From: Phymorhynchus buccinoides
Lineage: Eukaryota; Mollusca; Gastropoda; Neogastropoda; Raphitomidae
NCBI GenBank assembly: GCA_017654935.2
Contig: CM065712.1
Span: 27,143,030-27,207,029, forward strand
Direction of reading: 5' to 3'
DNA length: 64,000 nt
A program made the translations under genes and the position numbers. Shown piece by piece: positions 23,351-35,603 of the stretch (its first letter is position 1; each line of letters starts with the position of its first letter). A model generated the notes under the pieces. The model was not told the DNA's origin. It was given only the letters and a program-made list of their open reading frames with translations, and searched no databases.

Positions 23351-23735
23351 CGTAGAAAAAACAAACACTTTACAAGTCTCGCATGATACGCCTCAGAACC
23401 GGTTAGACGCAACAGTCGCACAACAAACGTAGAAAAACCAAACACTTTACAAGTCTTGCATGATACGCCTCAGAACCGGTTAGACACAGCAGTCGCACAA
23501 CAAACGTAGAAAAACCAAACACTTTACAAGTCTCGCATGATACGCCTCAGAACCGGTTAGACACAGTCGCACAACAAACGTAGAAAAACCAAACACTTTA
23601 CAAGTCTCGCATGATACGCCTCAGAACCGGTTAGACACAGTCGCACAACAAACGTAGAAAAACCAAACACTTTACAAGTCTCGCATGATACGCCTCAGAA
23701 CCGGTTAGACACAACAGTCGCACAACAAACCAAAC
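23351..23735. repeat. 74-77-bp tandem repeat, five copies
   Basis: Units start CGTAGAAAAACCAAACAC at 23351, 23428, 23505, 23579 and 23653. Each contains TCAGAACCGGTTAGACAC. The period drops from 77 to 74 through loss of one CAG-type triplet. Confidence 0.95.
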
Positions 23736-23739
23736 AACT

Positions 23740-23900
23740 CCGCACTGAACAGGTAGAGTAGTCCTCCCATAGGTCTTCGACACAGCTTAGATGCTACTGG
23801 AGCTTTCCCACGCACTTAGGACACATTTCAGGGCACGGGTGGATGTACTGGAATCGTGTGAATCTTGATTTAGGGCCGAGGGAGGCTGCTATCTGTGTGC
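23740..23900 (-). other. Possible exon-like module (acceptor at 23901)
   Basis: The minus-strand acceptor ACTAAAACATTCCGTTGCAG ends at 23901. The downstream end is unclear and may run into the 74-77-bp array. Confidence 0.35.
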
Positions 23901-24008
23901 CTGCAACGGAATGTTTTAGTCCCCACCCATCCCCTTTACACATCCCCTCATCCCACACTCAAAGACTGCAACTACATCAAGTTTTTGTCTACTCATTACA
24001 GCAAGCTT

Positions 24009-24605
<597 letters not shown>

Positions 24606-24708
24606 GAAACTGATAAAGAGAAAGGACACATGTCAAAGTCTCAACACTTGGGTGGATAAAAGCAACAAGAAGACCCTCAGTCCAAACTTAAATACTACGA
24701 TGCGTTTT

Positions 24709-25010
24709 GAGCACACCACTCCATTTCAAACCTTTCTAATTACAAATCAACCTATGCTCTATAGAGTACTATAAATCTTTTCACTTAAAGCACCATCACG
24801 TTTTTAGAGCACACCACTCCATTTCAAACCTTTCTAATTACAAATCAACCTATGCTCTATAGAGTACTATAAATCTTTTCACGTAAAGCACCATCACGTT
24901 TTTAGAGCACACCACTCCATTTCAAACATTTCTAATTACAAATCAACCTATGCTCTACATAGTACTATAAATCTTTTCACTTAAAGCACCATCATGTTTT
25001 TAGAGCACAC
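24709..25010. repeat. 98-bp tandem repeat, three copies plus a start
   Basis: GAGCACACCACTCCATTTCA recurs at 24709, 24807 and 24905, with a further partial start at 25003. Confidence 0.95.
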
Positions 25011-25133
25011 TACCGCGTTAGTTGAACCATCATGCACTTGATTACACAGCTGACTAGGTACAGCTTGAACCTTTAGAAAATGTCACACACAGCTCTATTT
25101 TTCAATGATCGAACAACCAATTGAGCGTGATAC

Positions 25134-25285
25134 CGTTTCCAAGGGAATTACGTTGGTTACAGCGCAGAGTGGACAAAAGAGGTGGACAACAGAAGCGGTC
25201 ATCTTTTGCGGTAGAATGCAGGCACGCGTGTTATCCTTTTAGCGGTTTGGGTCATCTTTGCACGTCTCAAAATTGGCAAGAACTG
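25134..25285 (-). other. Exon-like module, 152 nt
   Basis: The acceptor CCAAGTCTCTTTTCAG ends at 25286 and the donor GTATCA begins at 25133. The first bases (CAGTTCTTGCCAATTTTGAG) align with the modules at 27.3 and 31.4 kb. The length equals that of the modules at 26.1 and 28.5 kb. Confidence 0.62.
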
Positions 25286-25339
25286 CTGAAAAGAGACTTG
25301 GGGGGGGAAAAACCAAACAACCCTCCCCCTCCCATCCCA

Positions 25340-26100
25340 TATTATAATCTCTGACAAATCGAAGTCATAAAATGCACATGAATTTTGGGGGGTTTTCAAT
25401 AAAAAATACAATGCAACTTTCTTTTCCAGATCAAAACCGTTCCAACAAATGTCAAGAACAAATTTCAAAACTTAAGTTTCTAAAATCTTTATGAAATCAG
25501 TTTCATTCTTTACCTAAATCGCTCAAAGTACAATGCCTTTCCCCCCCCCCATCCTAATTTGGCTTGCTAATACGTAGTAAGACTTGAAAACAAATCTTTT
25601 CCTATCTTTTAATTTTGGCAGAGCATTTTGTCAGTTAACAAATTTGTGAACTTGTATGTAAAACTCTACTTTTAAACAAATTTGTAACAATTTTCGGTGA
25701 GAAAAAAAGTATCAATTTTTATCGACGCAAGACTTTAATTTATATAAACAGTCATTTATTCACTCGTTAATCATATAGTAATTTTTAAACGTTGAAAGTT
25801 ACCGTTTTTGGAAGTTCTTTATATAATAAAAAAAATTGATCAATAATAAAATCAAAATTTAAAAAAAAAAAATTGTTTTCCAACTTTAAAATTTTAGTAT
25901 TTCTTTTTAACATGCAAATTCTCATTTAGGAAATATGTGAAATAATTTGTCCAATGGGATACATTGTAATATGAGATGCATTTATCTTCAGAAATGCGGG
26001 AGCAAAACGAATAACTTTACTTAGTTAACAGCAATTCAAACTATCTTTTCGCAACAAACGTCAGTAAAGCATGAAGCAGCTATATCCATTCTACTCAAAC
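25340..26100. other. AT-rich spacer, no recognised feature
   Basis: Strongly AT-rich, intron-like, with a C10 run near 25542. Confidence 0.45.
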
Positions 26101-26111
26101 CACGATGTTAC

Positions 26112-26263
26112 CCCACATAACGGACGACGAAACACGAAGGATTTCTCGTGAGGAAGCGGTGGGCAACAAAAGGGGAAGGGCGGTCACATCACACGATGCA
26201 AGGAATCACAGCCGCAAGTTTTTCCACACACACACCAGTCATCCAGGAAGCTCTTCACACCGT
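26112..26263 (-). other. Exon-like module, 152 nt
   Basis: The acceptor GAGGCTTTTTTCCAG ends at 26264, preceded by a G-rich stretch. The donor GTAACATC begins at 26111. The start ACGGTGTGAAGAGCTTCCTG resembles the unit starts in the 29.3-30.5 kb array. Confidence 0.58.
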
Positions 26264-26453
26264 CTGGAAAAAAGCCTCCCTCCCCCTCCCCCCCCCCTTC
26301 CCAACATGCACACTCCCCACCCTATCCCCTCAAATCCCTACCCTTCGTTACCTGGAATTCAACAGTTGTCAACTCTATTTCCACATCATGTCCAAGTCTA
26401 TTTCTTGTTCACATTAGCTTTCTTTTTGGCTTTGGTTTTAATTTCTCCTTTAA

Positions 26454-26695
26454 CCCTTTCACAGCCAGCCATATTTCAGCCAAAAATGTCCATTAAATTT
26501 ACCTGGGTAGAGAACAAAATCCATCTGCAGTATTGGGGATAGTTCTCTGTCATATATATAAAATATAAGGGCCATCTTTACCTCCCAAAATTAAGAAAAT
26601 AGGGTCATTGGATAACAGGCCCTGATTTGATGCCTTTTAGTGACATGGGTGTTAAACCATTGTGGTGCTAAAATGCGACATTGGCGGTGAAAGGG
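26454..26695 (+). mobile_element. TTAA-type MITE family A, intact
   Basis: It lies between TTAA at 26450-26453 and 26696-26699. The left end is CCCTTTCACAGCCAGCC and the right end TTGGCGGTGAAAGGG. It has the same orientation as the copy 30 bp downstream. Confidence 0.9.
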
Positions 26696-26730
26696 TTAAC
26701 ATTCATCAACAGACATGCTCCCACATTTAA

Positions 26731-26968
26731 CCCTTTCACCGCCAGCCATATTTTAGCCAAACATTTCCATTAAATTTACCTGGGTAGAGAACAAAATCCA
26801 TCTGCAGTGTTGGGGATTCTTCTGTGCCATATATAAAATTAGGTCTATCCTTACTTCCCAAAACTAAGACAATAGGGTCTTTGGATAATAGGCCCCAATT
26901 TGATGCCTTTTGGTGACGTAGGTGTTAAATCACTGTGGTGCTAAAATGCGACTTTGGCGGTGAAAGGG
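26731..26968 (+). mobile_element. TTAA-type MITE family A, intact
   Basis: It lies between TTAA at 26727-26730 and 26969-26972 with 14-bp perfect termini CCCTTTCACCGCCA and TGGCGGTGAAAGGG. It differs from the neighbouring copy at many positions, so the pair is not a fresh duplication. Confidence 0.92.
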
Positions 26969-27167
26969 TTAACGTTGTCGAGAGAGAAAAAGAAACGTTG
27001 CGGGGTTGTTTTTTTTAAAACGACGAAGCTTGGTGTATTCAAACGATTACCCGATGCACATACACACCAAAACGTGTCGGAAATGACACTACTAAACATC
27101 ACACACAAGTTTACCATCATCGCAAAATAAACACACGAAAGGCGACCCACACACACACACGGCATAC

Positions 27168-27312
27168 CACTCTCTTCTTCGTCTCAGATCCATTGAGGAA
27201 AGGCACGTGCAGACAGAAACACGACGCCAGGGTCATTCTCTCTTTCATCGCCATGCAGACATTTCTAAACCGGGGAGCGATAACTGCGTGCGTCTTGAAT
27301 TGGCAGGAAAGG
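27168..27312 (-). other. Exon-like module, 145 nt
   Basis: The acceptor CGAGTCTATTTTCAG ends at 27313 and the donor GTATGCCG begins at 27167. It aligns along most of its length with the module at 27.9 kb: shared TCAAGACGC near the start, GTCTGCAT in the middle, and GATCT ... GAGAGTG at the end. One frame is open throughout, but the matching frame in the related module has an early stop. Confidence 0.65.
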
Positions 27313-27455
27313 CTGAAAATAGACTCGGAGAACGAAACAACCCAACACTTTTCCCTCCCTTTTCCCATGCAACGTTCCAGATCAGGAAACGACGGTATTT
27401 TCAACAATTTCTTCTTTACAACTGACCTTTTTTTAAATGTTATTAAATGAACCAA

Positions 27456-27890
27456 TATCTAAATTTGATGCGAGAACAAACCTGAACAAAAAATCCATCT
27501 TGCTTTCCTATTAATGATTTGACAGATTAGCAAATTTTTAATAATTATTTTCAAAAGCGTATAATTATTTTTTTTAATTCAAGATTTCAATTTTTTAATT
27601 CAGGTATCGAGTTATTACAACGGTTGACATACCAGTACTCTTATTAGTGGCTGAATGAAACTTAAGTGGCTAAATTAAACAGAAATACAGACACAATAAG
27701 CAGACAACTGTACTAGACAAAAACCGAAACGAGTTGTAACGCAGTGCAGTGATTCAAGTTCAACCAACTGATTGAAAAATGTATTACACACACACTAACA
27801 AAAACCGTTTTCATTGAAAATCTAGCTTGATCATTCACCGAATATCTCCTCTATCATAAACGAAAAACAGTAAGTAGCACACACCCATAC
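27456..27890. other. AT-rich spacer, no recognised feature
   Basis: Intron-like composition; nothing else seen. Confidence 0.45.
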
Positions 27891-27895
27891 CATAC

Positions 27896-28069
27896 CCACA
27901 CTCTCCTCCCTTAGTGGCTTAGATCCCTTGTGAAGAAATGGTAGGAGCAGACGGGCTGACGCACAGACAGACGGGTAGAAAGACGACTACAACACGTTCG
28001 TCTCCTACAGTGGGATGCAGACACTTTCAAAGCGGACGACTAAGCGCGTCTTGAGCTCACAACAAACGG
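27896..28069 (-). other. Exon-like module, 174 nt
   Basis: The acceptor CAAGTCTCTTTTCAG ends at 28070 and the donor GTATGGTATGGG begins at 27895. It is related to the modules at 27.2 and 28.5 kb; CCGTCTGCTC is shared with the latter. Confidence 0.65.
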
Positions 28070-28521
28070 CTGAAAAGAGACTTGTGAAAAAGACACCCTC
28101 CCCAGGCACTTTCATCCCCCACCCCCACCCCCCAAATAGAATCCTTAATCTCTGAAGGAATATTTGATTCATACTATTTGAGAATTACATTACATGCTCT
28201 TAATCCATTTCATGTCAGTTTCGTGTGTTTTCCAATCCCTTTCTTGTCGATTCAAATTCGTAGCACAGAAATACTCGCATAATCACGAAGACGAGAGAGA
28301 AGATAAAGATACCGCTCACCATTTCGAAGTCAGTCTCAAGAGATTGATTGAACAATGCATATTCACGTCAAGGCTGTGATCAGTTTGAAAACTCAATGAC
28401 ACAATGAATATGCCATCACACACGCACCAATAAAACTAGACATGCATTTTTGTTGTATGCATCACTTGACATGGAATAGAAAGCTGTTTAAACCAAACTG
28501 ACACACATGCAAACGCCATAC

Positions 28522-28673
28522 CGCACCCATTCTCTCCTCGCAGCCATGAAAGGAAAAGAGCAGACGGCATGTCGACAAAGAACGCGGCTGTGTCATGCGA
28601 CGCGACGTAGGCATCTTGGAAGCGAGAGATAATGACGACAGTGTCGTGAGTCTCCGAATCGCAGGAACAGCCG
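28522..28673 (-). other. Exon-like module, 152 nt
   Basis: The acceptor TTAGTCTCTTTTCAG ends at 28674 and the donor GTATGGCG begins at 28521. It is the third module of exactly 152 nt. One frame stays open across it and into flanking sequence, but no domain is recognisable. Confidence 0.65.
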
Positions 28674-28699
28674 CTGAAAAGAGACTAACCAAGAACACA

Positions 28700-29160
28700 A
28701 CACACCATCCCCAATTTCTATTGCTTCGACTGTTCCCCTTGACAAAAATTGTCCAAACAATTCAAGATATATTTGCTAATTTCTTCCTGAATATTAAGTC
28801 ATGTTTTTTCAACCCTCGACTTTTATCACATTTTCTTCGATTAACTTATATTAACTTCAAGAACAAAACAGACAATAAATTGTTAATAGTTTGACATTGC
28901 TTTTTAACAAACAAAAAAGTTTTGTTTTGTTTTATTTACTTACAACTTTTTTTCTTCTTTATTCAGTAATCATATATTATTATTATTCTATTTCTTCATT
29001 CACTTAAAGCCATTCAAATTGTCTACAGACTCCATACATTGTGTGGCAAGTTAACTAAAAATCTTGTACTTAACTAAAGCTGTATAGATCAATTCAATAC
29101 TTTTAACTTTATTTTACTTGCAACTAATGAAAGCGATTTAAATTAACCTTTCTGCAGGCG
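28700..29160. other. AT-rich spacer, no recognised feature
   Basis: Intron-like; nothing else seen. Confidence 0.45.
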
Positions 29161-29162
29161 AT

Positions 29163-30535
29163 TCGAGGTTACACTTTTACAACATCGACAGCAGACGCCC
29201 CCAACACAATACTTGGCATGGACTGGACACGGATTGCTAAGATGGGTCTGTGGGAGAATCTTGTTACATCTCGTTTCGCGTTCCAAAAAAAACACAGCCG
29301 ATAAAAAACGGGGACAGCTTTCCACACAGCCCAGTCATCCATCTGGCACACCACACCATCTGGAAAGACACAGACCTCCCCCCCTCCCCCATCTCCTCCC
29401 TGCCCAGCCACCCACCCCCCACCCACCTGCTCACTCACACTGTGCTGTGGCCGGTCTATAGGGTCTGTTGTCGAGTCAAACAAGGCAAGAAATCGCGGTG
29501 GTTGATGAAAAAAGGGCAGATTTGAGCACACCCCAGTCACCCATCAGACTCTCCAAACCATCTGAAAAGACACAGACCCCCCCCCCCACCCCCCTAACCC
29601 ACCCGCCCCCACTCACAATCCCGCTCTGTGCTGGTCTATAGGGTCTGTTGCGTCATGTGAAGCAAGAAACCGCGGCGGGTCGATGCAAAAAGGCAAGTGT
29701 TTTCCCCCCTGCACACCCCAGTCACCCATCAAGCTCTCCTCACCACCTGCAAAGACACAGACCCCCCCCCCCCCCCTCTACTCACACCCTGCCCACTGTG
29801 CACGATCCAGAAATCTGTTGCTGGTCTAAGGGTCTTGTTGCGTCATGTGAAGCAAGAAACCGCGGCGACAGTCGATGCAAAAAGGCAAGTTTTTTCCCCC
29901 CTGGACACCCCAGTCACCCATCAAGCTCTCCTCACCACCTGCAAAGACACAGACAACCCCTCCCTATCCTCCCCACCCCATCCACTCACAATCCTGACTC
30001 TGTGCCGAGGCGACAGGTGGTAAAACTGGTCTAAGTGCGTTGTTGGGTCTGTGGCAATTGCAGGCGGTCGATCGATGAAAAAGGGCAGGGTTTTTTCCTG
30101 TACATTCATTCCAGTCAAGATCTTCTCACCATCTGCAAAGACAGACAACCCCTCCCTATCCTCCCAACCCCACCCCCACTCACAATCCTGACTCTGTGCT
30201 GAGGCGACAGGTGGTAAAACTGGTCTAAGGGTGTTGTTGGGTCTGTGGTAATCGCAGGCGGTCGATCGATGAAAAAGGGCAGGGTTTTTTCCTGTACATT
30301 CATTCCAGTCAAGATCTTCCTCACCATCTGCAAAGACACAGACAACCCCTCCCTATCCTCCCCACCCCATCCACTCACAATCCTGACTCTGTGCCGAGGC
30401 GACAGGTGGTAAAACTGGTCTAAGGGTGTTGTTGGGTCTGTGGTAATCGCAGGCGGTCGATCGATGAAAAAGGGCAGTGTTTTTCCCCCTGTACATTCCA
30501 GTCATCCATCAAGCTGTCCTCCCTCACTACCTGGA
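29163..30535 (-). repeat. About 195-bp tandem array, seven acceptor-bearing units
   Basis: Acceptor motifs (CTGTGTCTTTCCAG, CTGTGTCTTTTCAG or GTCTTTGCAG, minus strand) end at 29360, 29562, 29747, 29939, 30133, 30328 and 30531, spaced 185-203 bp. Most units share CCCAGTCACCCATCAAGCTC-type sequence, a GGTCGATGCAAAAAGGCA or GGTCGATCGATGAAAAAGG block, and GGTCTGTTGC or TGTTGGGTCTGTGG. Units at 30.1-30.5 kb are the most alike. Spacing is too short for normal introns between all units, so at most some sites could be used. Confidence 0.88.
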
Positions 30536-30679
30536 AAGACACTTCAAACATACGCCCCCCCTCCCTCTCCCCTATCCCACAACACACGCATACACTTCCA
30601 CATCCCAGACCCTTGCCTTCTGAAGGCGTCTCTTCTAAATACTATCATTTCCCAGAACTTTCTTTCACTTTAACTTTCT

Positions 30680-31210
30680 TTCACATTAACCTTTTCTCAT
30701 GATTTGAAGTTTATTCGGTGTTGCAGAACAAAATCTACACACTGAGAAGGCCTAACAGAGCACAAAAAAAAAAAAAAAAATCAAAATGTCGTTTCTAAAA
30801 CATTGCAGCTTTTTGGTGAAATTCAAAAACCTTTATATCGATTTTGGGGTTTTTGAGTTAAGATACATAGTCAGCTCTCTAATACATCCCGCCACCTTCC
30901 ACCAAAAGCTCGCATCTCTAACGACTTTCTATCTGGTGTAAATGAGGTTGTGAAAAATAGAAGAAAAACTTGCAAGTCCCAAATTCAGATCTAGTTAAGG
31001 ACAAAAACCTTGTATCTTCATTCTTTTGAAGTATAAATTTTTTTATTTTAAAGCAATTTTAACGAAATGCAGGACTAAACTCGCAATGTCTTGAACAACA
31101 TATTCATCATAGTTAATCAATTGTGGTCATCGCGGTTAATGTAAAAAAATGTTTTTCATTTTTCTCAAAACTACCAAAATTGAGATAGGTTTTTGAATTT
31201 CACCGACGAT
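30680..31210. other. AT-rich spacer, no recognised feature
   Basis: Includes a poly-A run near 30764-30780; nothing else seen. Confidence 0.45.
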
Positions 31211-31212
31211 AC

Positions 31213-31379
31213 CACGCCCTAATCCTCGTGGGTCAATCCCCATGGTAATGCAAGGCAAAGCAGGAAGACGGACGCACACACCGATCGTACACACTCGATC
31301 CTTCTGTCTTGTGCAGGGGAACATCGATATTTTAGAACCAGGGGGACAACAACAACACTTGTCTAACTTCCAGGAAGCG
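31213..31379 (-). other. Exon-like module, 167 nt
   Basis: The acceptor TTCCAGTCTGTTTTCAG ends at 31380 and the donor GTATCGTC begins at 31212. CCCTGGTTCTAAAATATCGA aligns with CCCCGGTTTAGAAATGTC of the 27.2 kb module. Confidence 0.62.
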
Positions 31380-31559
31380 CTGAAAACAGACTGGAAGAAA
31401 CACGCACAAAAAAACCCACTCACACCCTCTTTTTTTGTCTCCCATTTTTTGTCTACGCTATTCTGCCAGAGTAATTCAAGGGGAAAAGTGCATACACCAA
31501 TTCTTAAGTTTTATTATCAGAGCAGCCTAATGCTCTTCTATCAAACCTCATTCATTTAT

Positions 31560-32125
31560 GTGTGTTGTCAGTGCTTGTCGAACTCCCGTTTGGATTCAAT
31601 TTTCAATAACGACGTCAACTAAGTCGTATTCAGGTTTAGAAAGAGAAAACGACGATCTTCCAGAAGCGAAAAACATCAACAAAGTAGTAGAGCATAATAT
31701 TTCTAATTCCATGAGGATTAAATATTCACACAAAGGAATGGCACAGAAACGTTATGTTTCACTCGGTTGAAGGTTGAAATGACACCATAAAATGTAATTA
31801 ATTAAACAAAGTTGGGCCAAATCCCACAATAAACTTTCAACCAATATTGTTTTGTCAATGCTTGTCAAACTCCATTTGGATTCAATTTTCAATATGTCAG
31901 TGAAGTTATATTCAGGATTAGAAAGTGATTATCTTCCAGAAGTAAAAGTATTAACCAAGTGGTAGAGCTTACTATTTGTAATACCATAAGGAATTCACAC
32001 AAAGAAACGGCGCAGAAATGTCACATTTCACTTGGCTAAGGTTGAAATGACACCGTAAAAAATAATTAATAAAACAAAGTCGGACCGATTCCTACCGTAA
32101 ACTTTTAACTAATACCATTTCGTCA
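31560..32125. repeat. Diverged tandem duplication, about 290 bp x 2
   Basis: The copies at about 31560-31850 and 31851-32125 share GTTTGGATTCAATTTTCAAT-type, ATCTTCCAGAAG and GGTTGAAATGACACC blocks with many substitutions. A 70-codon frame in copy 1 is not kept in copy 2, arguing against coding. Confidence 0.85.
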
Positions 32126-32222
32126 TACCACCATTAAGCATGCCGATAATAAAAATTTTAAAAACCCAAACCAAGTTCATACATCGACGGAAAGAAGGCG
32201 AGGCAGCATTCAAGACTTACAC

Positions 32223-32372
32223 CGTGGGTGTATTTCGCTCACATAGGCGGGCGATGAGGTGATGCATGTGTGTAGATGAAACACGGAATGTGCGTCAATG
32301 TGGAGGTGATGCAAGCGATCGTCCAAAGAGGGAAAGGGGGGGAGGGGGAGGGAGGGAATCTGCTCGCTCTTC
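32223..32372 (-). other. Exon-like module, 150 nt
   Basis: The acceptor TTTCGAGATTCTTTGCAG ends at 32373 and the donor ACG|GTGTAAGTC begins at 32222. A plausible exon by motifs. Confidence 0.52.
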
Positions 32373-32429
32373 CTGCAAAGAATCTCGAAACAAACACCCT
32401 TCGCACAAACATCTAAACCTAAATGCATG

Positions 32430-32850
32430 TCAATAATTCACTTTATAGGTTCTGTTCATGTAGTTTATTTTAAAGGTACAGCATTACTTCTTTTATAATT
32501 AAAATTTTATAAATCAAATTTTCATCAGAAATTTTCTACATGTAAGTTTAGAGTTTTATTAAGATACAGATTTGTGAATTAACATCTTGTATCCGACTTT
32601 ATTTTACTTATTTGATTCAAATCATTCTTTTCAAGTAAAAATTGAATATGAAATACTTCAGGTTTTTGTGTTGCTTTTGACTAGTTTTAGGGTGTAATCT
32701 AAACCGAAAAATTATACAACAAATAAATGTTTCCAGATAAGGTCAAGAAGTTACTGCAAAAGTACAGCATGTAAAAGAAAGAAAACATCAATCAGCCTTA
32801 CATTTCTGTCAAAGGTCAAAAAAGGAACCACAATGGGTCAAAACCTTTGC
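32430..32850. other. AT-rich spacer, no recognised feature
   Basis: Intron-like; nothing else seen. Confidence 0.45.
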
Positions 32851-32859
32851 AGACTCGGT

Positions 32860-32946
32860 GGTAAACCAAATCGCTGCCAAGCCCTCGTCTAACCGTCTTC
32901 CTGGTCTTGTGCAACAAAAGGTTGGACCTAAGACACGCCAATTTTC
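32860..32946 (-). other. Possible exon-like module (acceptor at 32947)
   Basis: The acceptor TTGACGATTTTTTTCGCAG ends at 32947, with G runs upstream (plus 32979-33019 is C-rich). The donor is undefined. Confidence 0.35.
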
Positions 32947-33365
32947 CTGCGAAAAAAATCGTCAATCAAAACCCCTCCCCCCCACAACCAACACCCCCCC
33001 CCCCCCCCCAAAACCCCCCCCAAAAAAAAAAACCCAAAAGTTTCCCTCCCCTTCAACAAAGCAAAGTCATACACACACAGTCCTTGTTCTATCACCTCAG
33101 TTTGAAATGTCTGATTACTGATATACTAGTTTACTTTTTGTGCTCCAGTTTACATTAGTGTTACAAAATTCTCAACACACGAGCGATTTCGGCATAAAAA
33201 TACCAGGAATTCTACATAACACGTAAAAGTTTTGTGAGTGAGAGAACAAAAAACATACAAACTGCCACAAAAAAACAAAACAAAAAAAGTTTAAACAGAT
33301 ATCAAGCCAAATCAAGTATGCCTCATCTTCACTGACAAAGGGCCATAACCCACTAACTAGCGTAC

Positions 33366-33482
33366 CCCTTTGGAGTTTTCACTACAATTCCCGCTCTGTG
33401 ATTTCATCGTCGACGTTGACACGCGCAATAACGGGCATCGCTCGGATCGCATGCGTTTCCGTAGGCCTGTGTTTGACAGAAC
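33366..33482 (-). other. Exon-like module, about 117 nt
   Basis: The acceptor GTCTCAGTCTGCTTGCAG ends at 33483. The possible donor GTACGC begins at 33365. It aligns by nucleotide with the modules at 34.0 and 34.5 kb. Short peptide similarity to the 34.5 kb module (ACD ... ARYC) exists only after a frameshift. Confidence 0.5.
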
Positions 33483-33967
33483 CTGCAAGCAGACTGAGAC
33501 AAACCATCTCCCTCCCCTAAGCACACACATTTTACGACCCCAGCACTTCCTCCCCTCCTTCTCTCAACCAGCTTCCATCTAAACCCACTTGGCGTTCTCA
33601 CAGCACATTCAAAAACCGCTTGGATGATTCTCCAAAATATTTAAATATGCTTAGAAGCTTTGACAATTGATTAATTAGGAAAATTGACCGTAATACACCT
33701 TGACCACATTTTCGTTGTAATACTTTATGTATGCAATGGGACTATATAAAAAGCTTAACGGCTTATTTTGTCACTACTACTACTAAAAATTTTTTTTATC
33801 TAAGTTGTAGGTTTATATCAGAACAGGAAAATACAGCATGGCGTAAAGTTAAAGTGAAAATATCATGCCAAGTTATTTGTTAAGGGCAAAGTGCAAAAAA
33901 CCTGCTCATAGTCATAGCATACCACTCTCACAGTTTTCAATCTTATATTTCCCGCGCTACGTTTTAC

Positions 33968-34068
33968 CGTTGATGACAAACGCTGAAAGCAACACGCGGA
34001 GAGCATAGCAACAAACGGACATCACTCGAATATCAGGCGCGTACTGGGTCCGCGTTTTGCGGCAAAAC
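33968..34068 (-). other. Exon-like module, 101 nt
   Basis: The acceptor TGTAGTCTGCTTGCAG ends at 34069 and the donor GTAAAACG begins at 33967. Paired with the next module in sequence, acceptor and donor. Confidence 0.6.
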
Positions 34069-34449
34069 CTGCAAGCAGACTACACAGACCATCTCCCTCC
34101 CCAAACACACATTGTACGTCCCCAATATTTCACCCCCCCCTTTCACAACCCCGTCAAGCAGACTACACAAACCATCTCCCTCCCCAAACACACATTGTAA
34201 GTCCCCAATATTTCATCCCCCCCCCTTTCACAACCCCGTCAAAAAAAAGGTGATAATTCTCACCAAAATCCTTGTTCAGGTTGATTTTGTTTGTACGTTT
34301 ATAGCAGAAGAGGAAACAACAACAAAAAGTAGTAACATTCAAACAAACACCATGCAGAATCAAGGACGCAATATGTGCTACGCACAATGTGAAAAAACCC
34401 CAGCTCATATCATAGCACTTTTTAACCATCATATTTCTCGCTGTTTTAC

Positions 34450-34551
34450 CGCGGAGGAGGGACGCAGACAGGAACCGCAAAGCGCGCAGGGCGTCGCAAT
34501 AACGCGCACCGATCAGATCACAAGCATGTTCGTAGGTCTGTTTCACAGAAC
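34450..34551 (-). other. Exon-like module, 102 nt
   Basis: The acceptor TTTTAAGTCTGCTTACAG ends at 34552 and the donor GTAAAACAGCG begins at 34449. The GGAGGGAGATGGT block upstream of the acceptor is also conserved in the 33.5 and 34.1 kb copies, so flanking intron sequence was duplicated too. Confidence 0.6.
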
Positions 34552-34619
34552 CTGTAAGCAGACTTAAAAACCATCTCCCTCCCCACACACATTTTACCTC
34601 TCCAACTTTATGTCCCATT

Positions 34620-35110
34620 CCTCAAAACCCCATGCAAATACATTAAATATGATTCTCATCAAACCTCTACTGAATTTTGGATTAATGTTCAAGTTTTCTA
34701 GCTGATTTAAATACCACCAGTTTCACAAACCACGCATCTCAGTCAGAACTTCAGTAAGCAAGACAACAGACATAACCTATAATTAGTTACCTTTGTAGCT
34801 ACTTAAAAATGTATCGGCAAACTTTATCCGTGAAAGTGTCAACAGCAACACTAAATTAGGATTGTATATTATTAAACAAACAAATAAATAAGCGAACAAG
34901 TCAAAATGTTATTGATTATCCGAGCAAGTCAAAACATTATTTTTTCTAAATCAAAATTGAGAAGCCTTATAGAAAATGTGTAGAACCTAACTTTTGTATA
35001 TCTCAACGTGGGAATAAGTAGGCAGGAATTCTGGCATCTAAAAAGTGAAGAGCTAGACAGCAGACGGCAAGGCAGTGGCTTTCCAAAACTTTCCCAGACC
35101 TTATTCCCAA
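34620..35110. other. AT-rich spacer, no recognised feature
   Basis: Intron-like; nothing else seen. Confidence 0.4.
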
Positions 35111-35117
35111 TGAGGTA

Positions 35118-35280
35118 CAGTGGAATCTCCCTTTTAAGACCTTGAAAAATCATCCCAAATAAAGGTTCTGTATGGGAGCGAGTTGTAATAGGGAGGTAAT
35201 ATAAATATTTACAAAGAATGGCAAAATCTCCGAGAAGTAGTCTCTAAGTGGGAGGGAGTCCTATAAGGGAGGTTCCACTG
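35118..35280. mobile_element. TA-flanked MITE family B, intact
   Basis: Termini CAGTGGAATCTCCC and GGGAGGTTCCACTG lie between TA dinucleotides (35116-35117 and 35281-35282). A TA duplication with CAGTGGAACC-type ends fits the pogo/Tigger branch of Tc1/mariner elements; this is inferred from termini. 163 bp, non-coding. It supplies the unoccupied version of the nested copy at 57.2 kb. Confidence 0.85.
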
Positions 35281-35287
35281 TATTTAC

Positions 35288-35603
35288 CGTGTGAGCCATA
35301 AGCCCTTTCCCCGGGGAGAGCTCCAGGATACTTTGAGCGGACAGAACATACTCTACTCTTCAGGGCCACGAGACGAAGAAAGAAGACAGAGGAACGCTTC
35401 GTGGCGTCGGACCGAGGCAGACAGAAGACCTGGGGCAGATTCTATCATTTGCGGTTGTGCACAAGGCTTGAGTGGAGAGACAAGGCAGCGGACTAGCAGC
35501 GTGGTGGTGTGGTGGTAGGGTTCCGTGATGAAAGTGGGTGACGAACGGTGGTGCATTCCACTAGGCTTTGGGTTAGGTCAGAGCTAAGGTGCTGTACAAG
35601 AAC
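35288..35603 (-). other. Exon-like module, about 316 nt
   Basis: The acceptor CTAATGTATATGAAACAG ends at 35604 and the donor ACACG|GTAAATAC begins at 35287. It is the longest module, with a CTAAT branch-like motif. The donor abuts MITE B, whose insertion would lie just inside the intron. Confidence 0.5.

Noticed and set aside
23351..23735. CRISPR-like direct repeats
   Set aside because: The repeats abut directly with no unique spacers, there are no associated genes, and the sequence is eukaryotic. The same applies to the other arrays.
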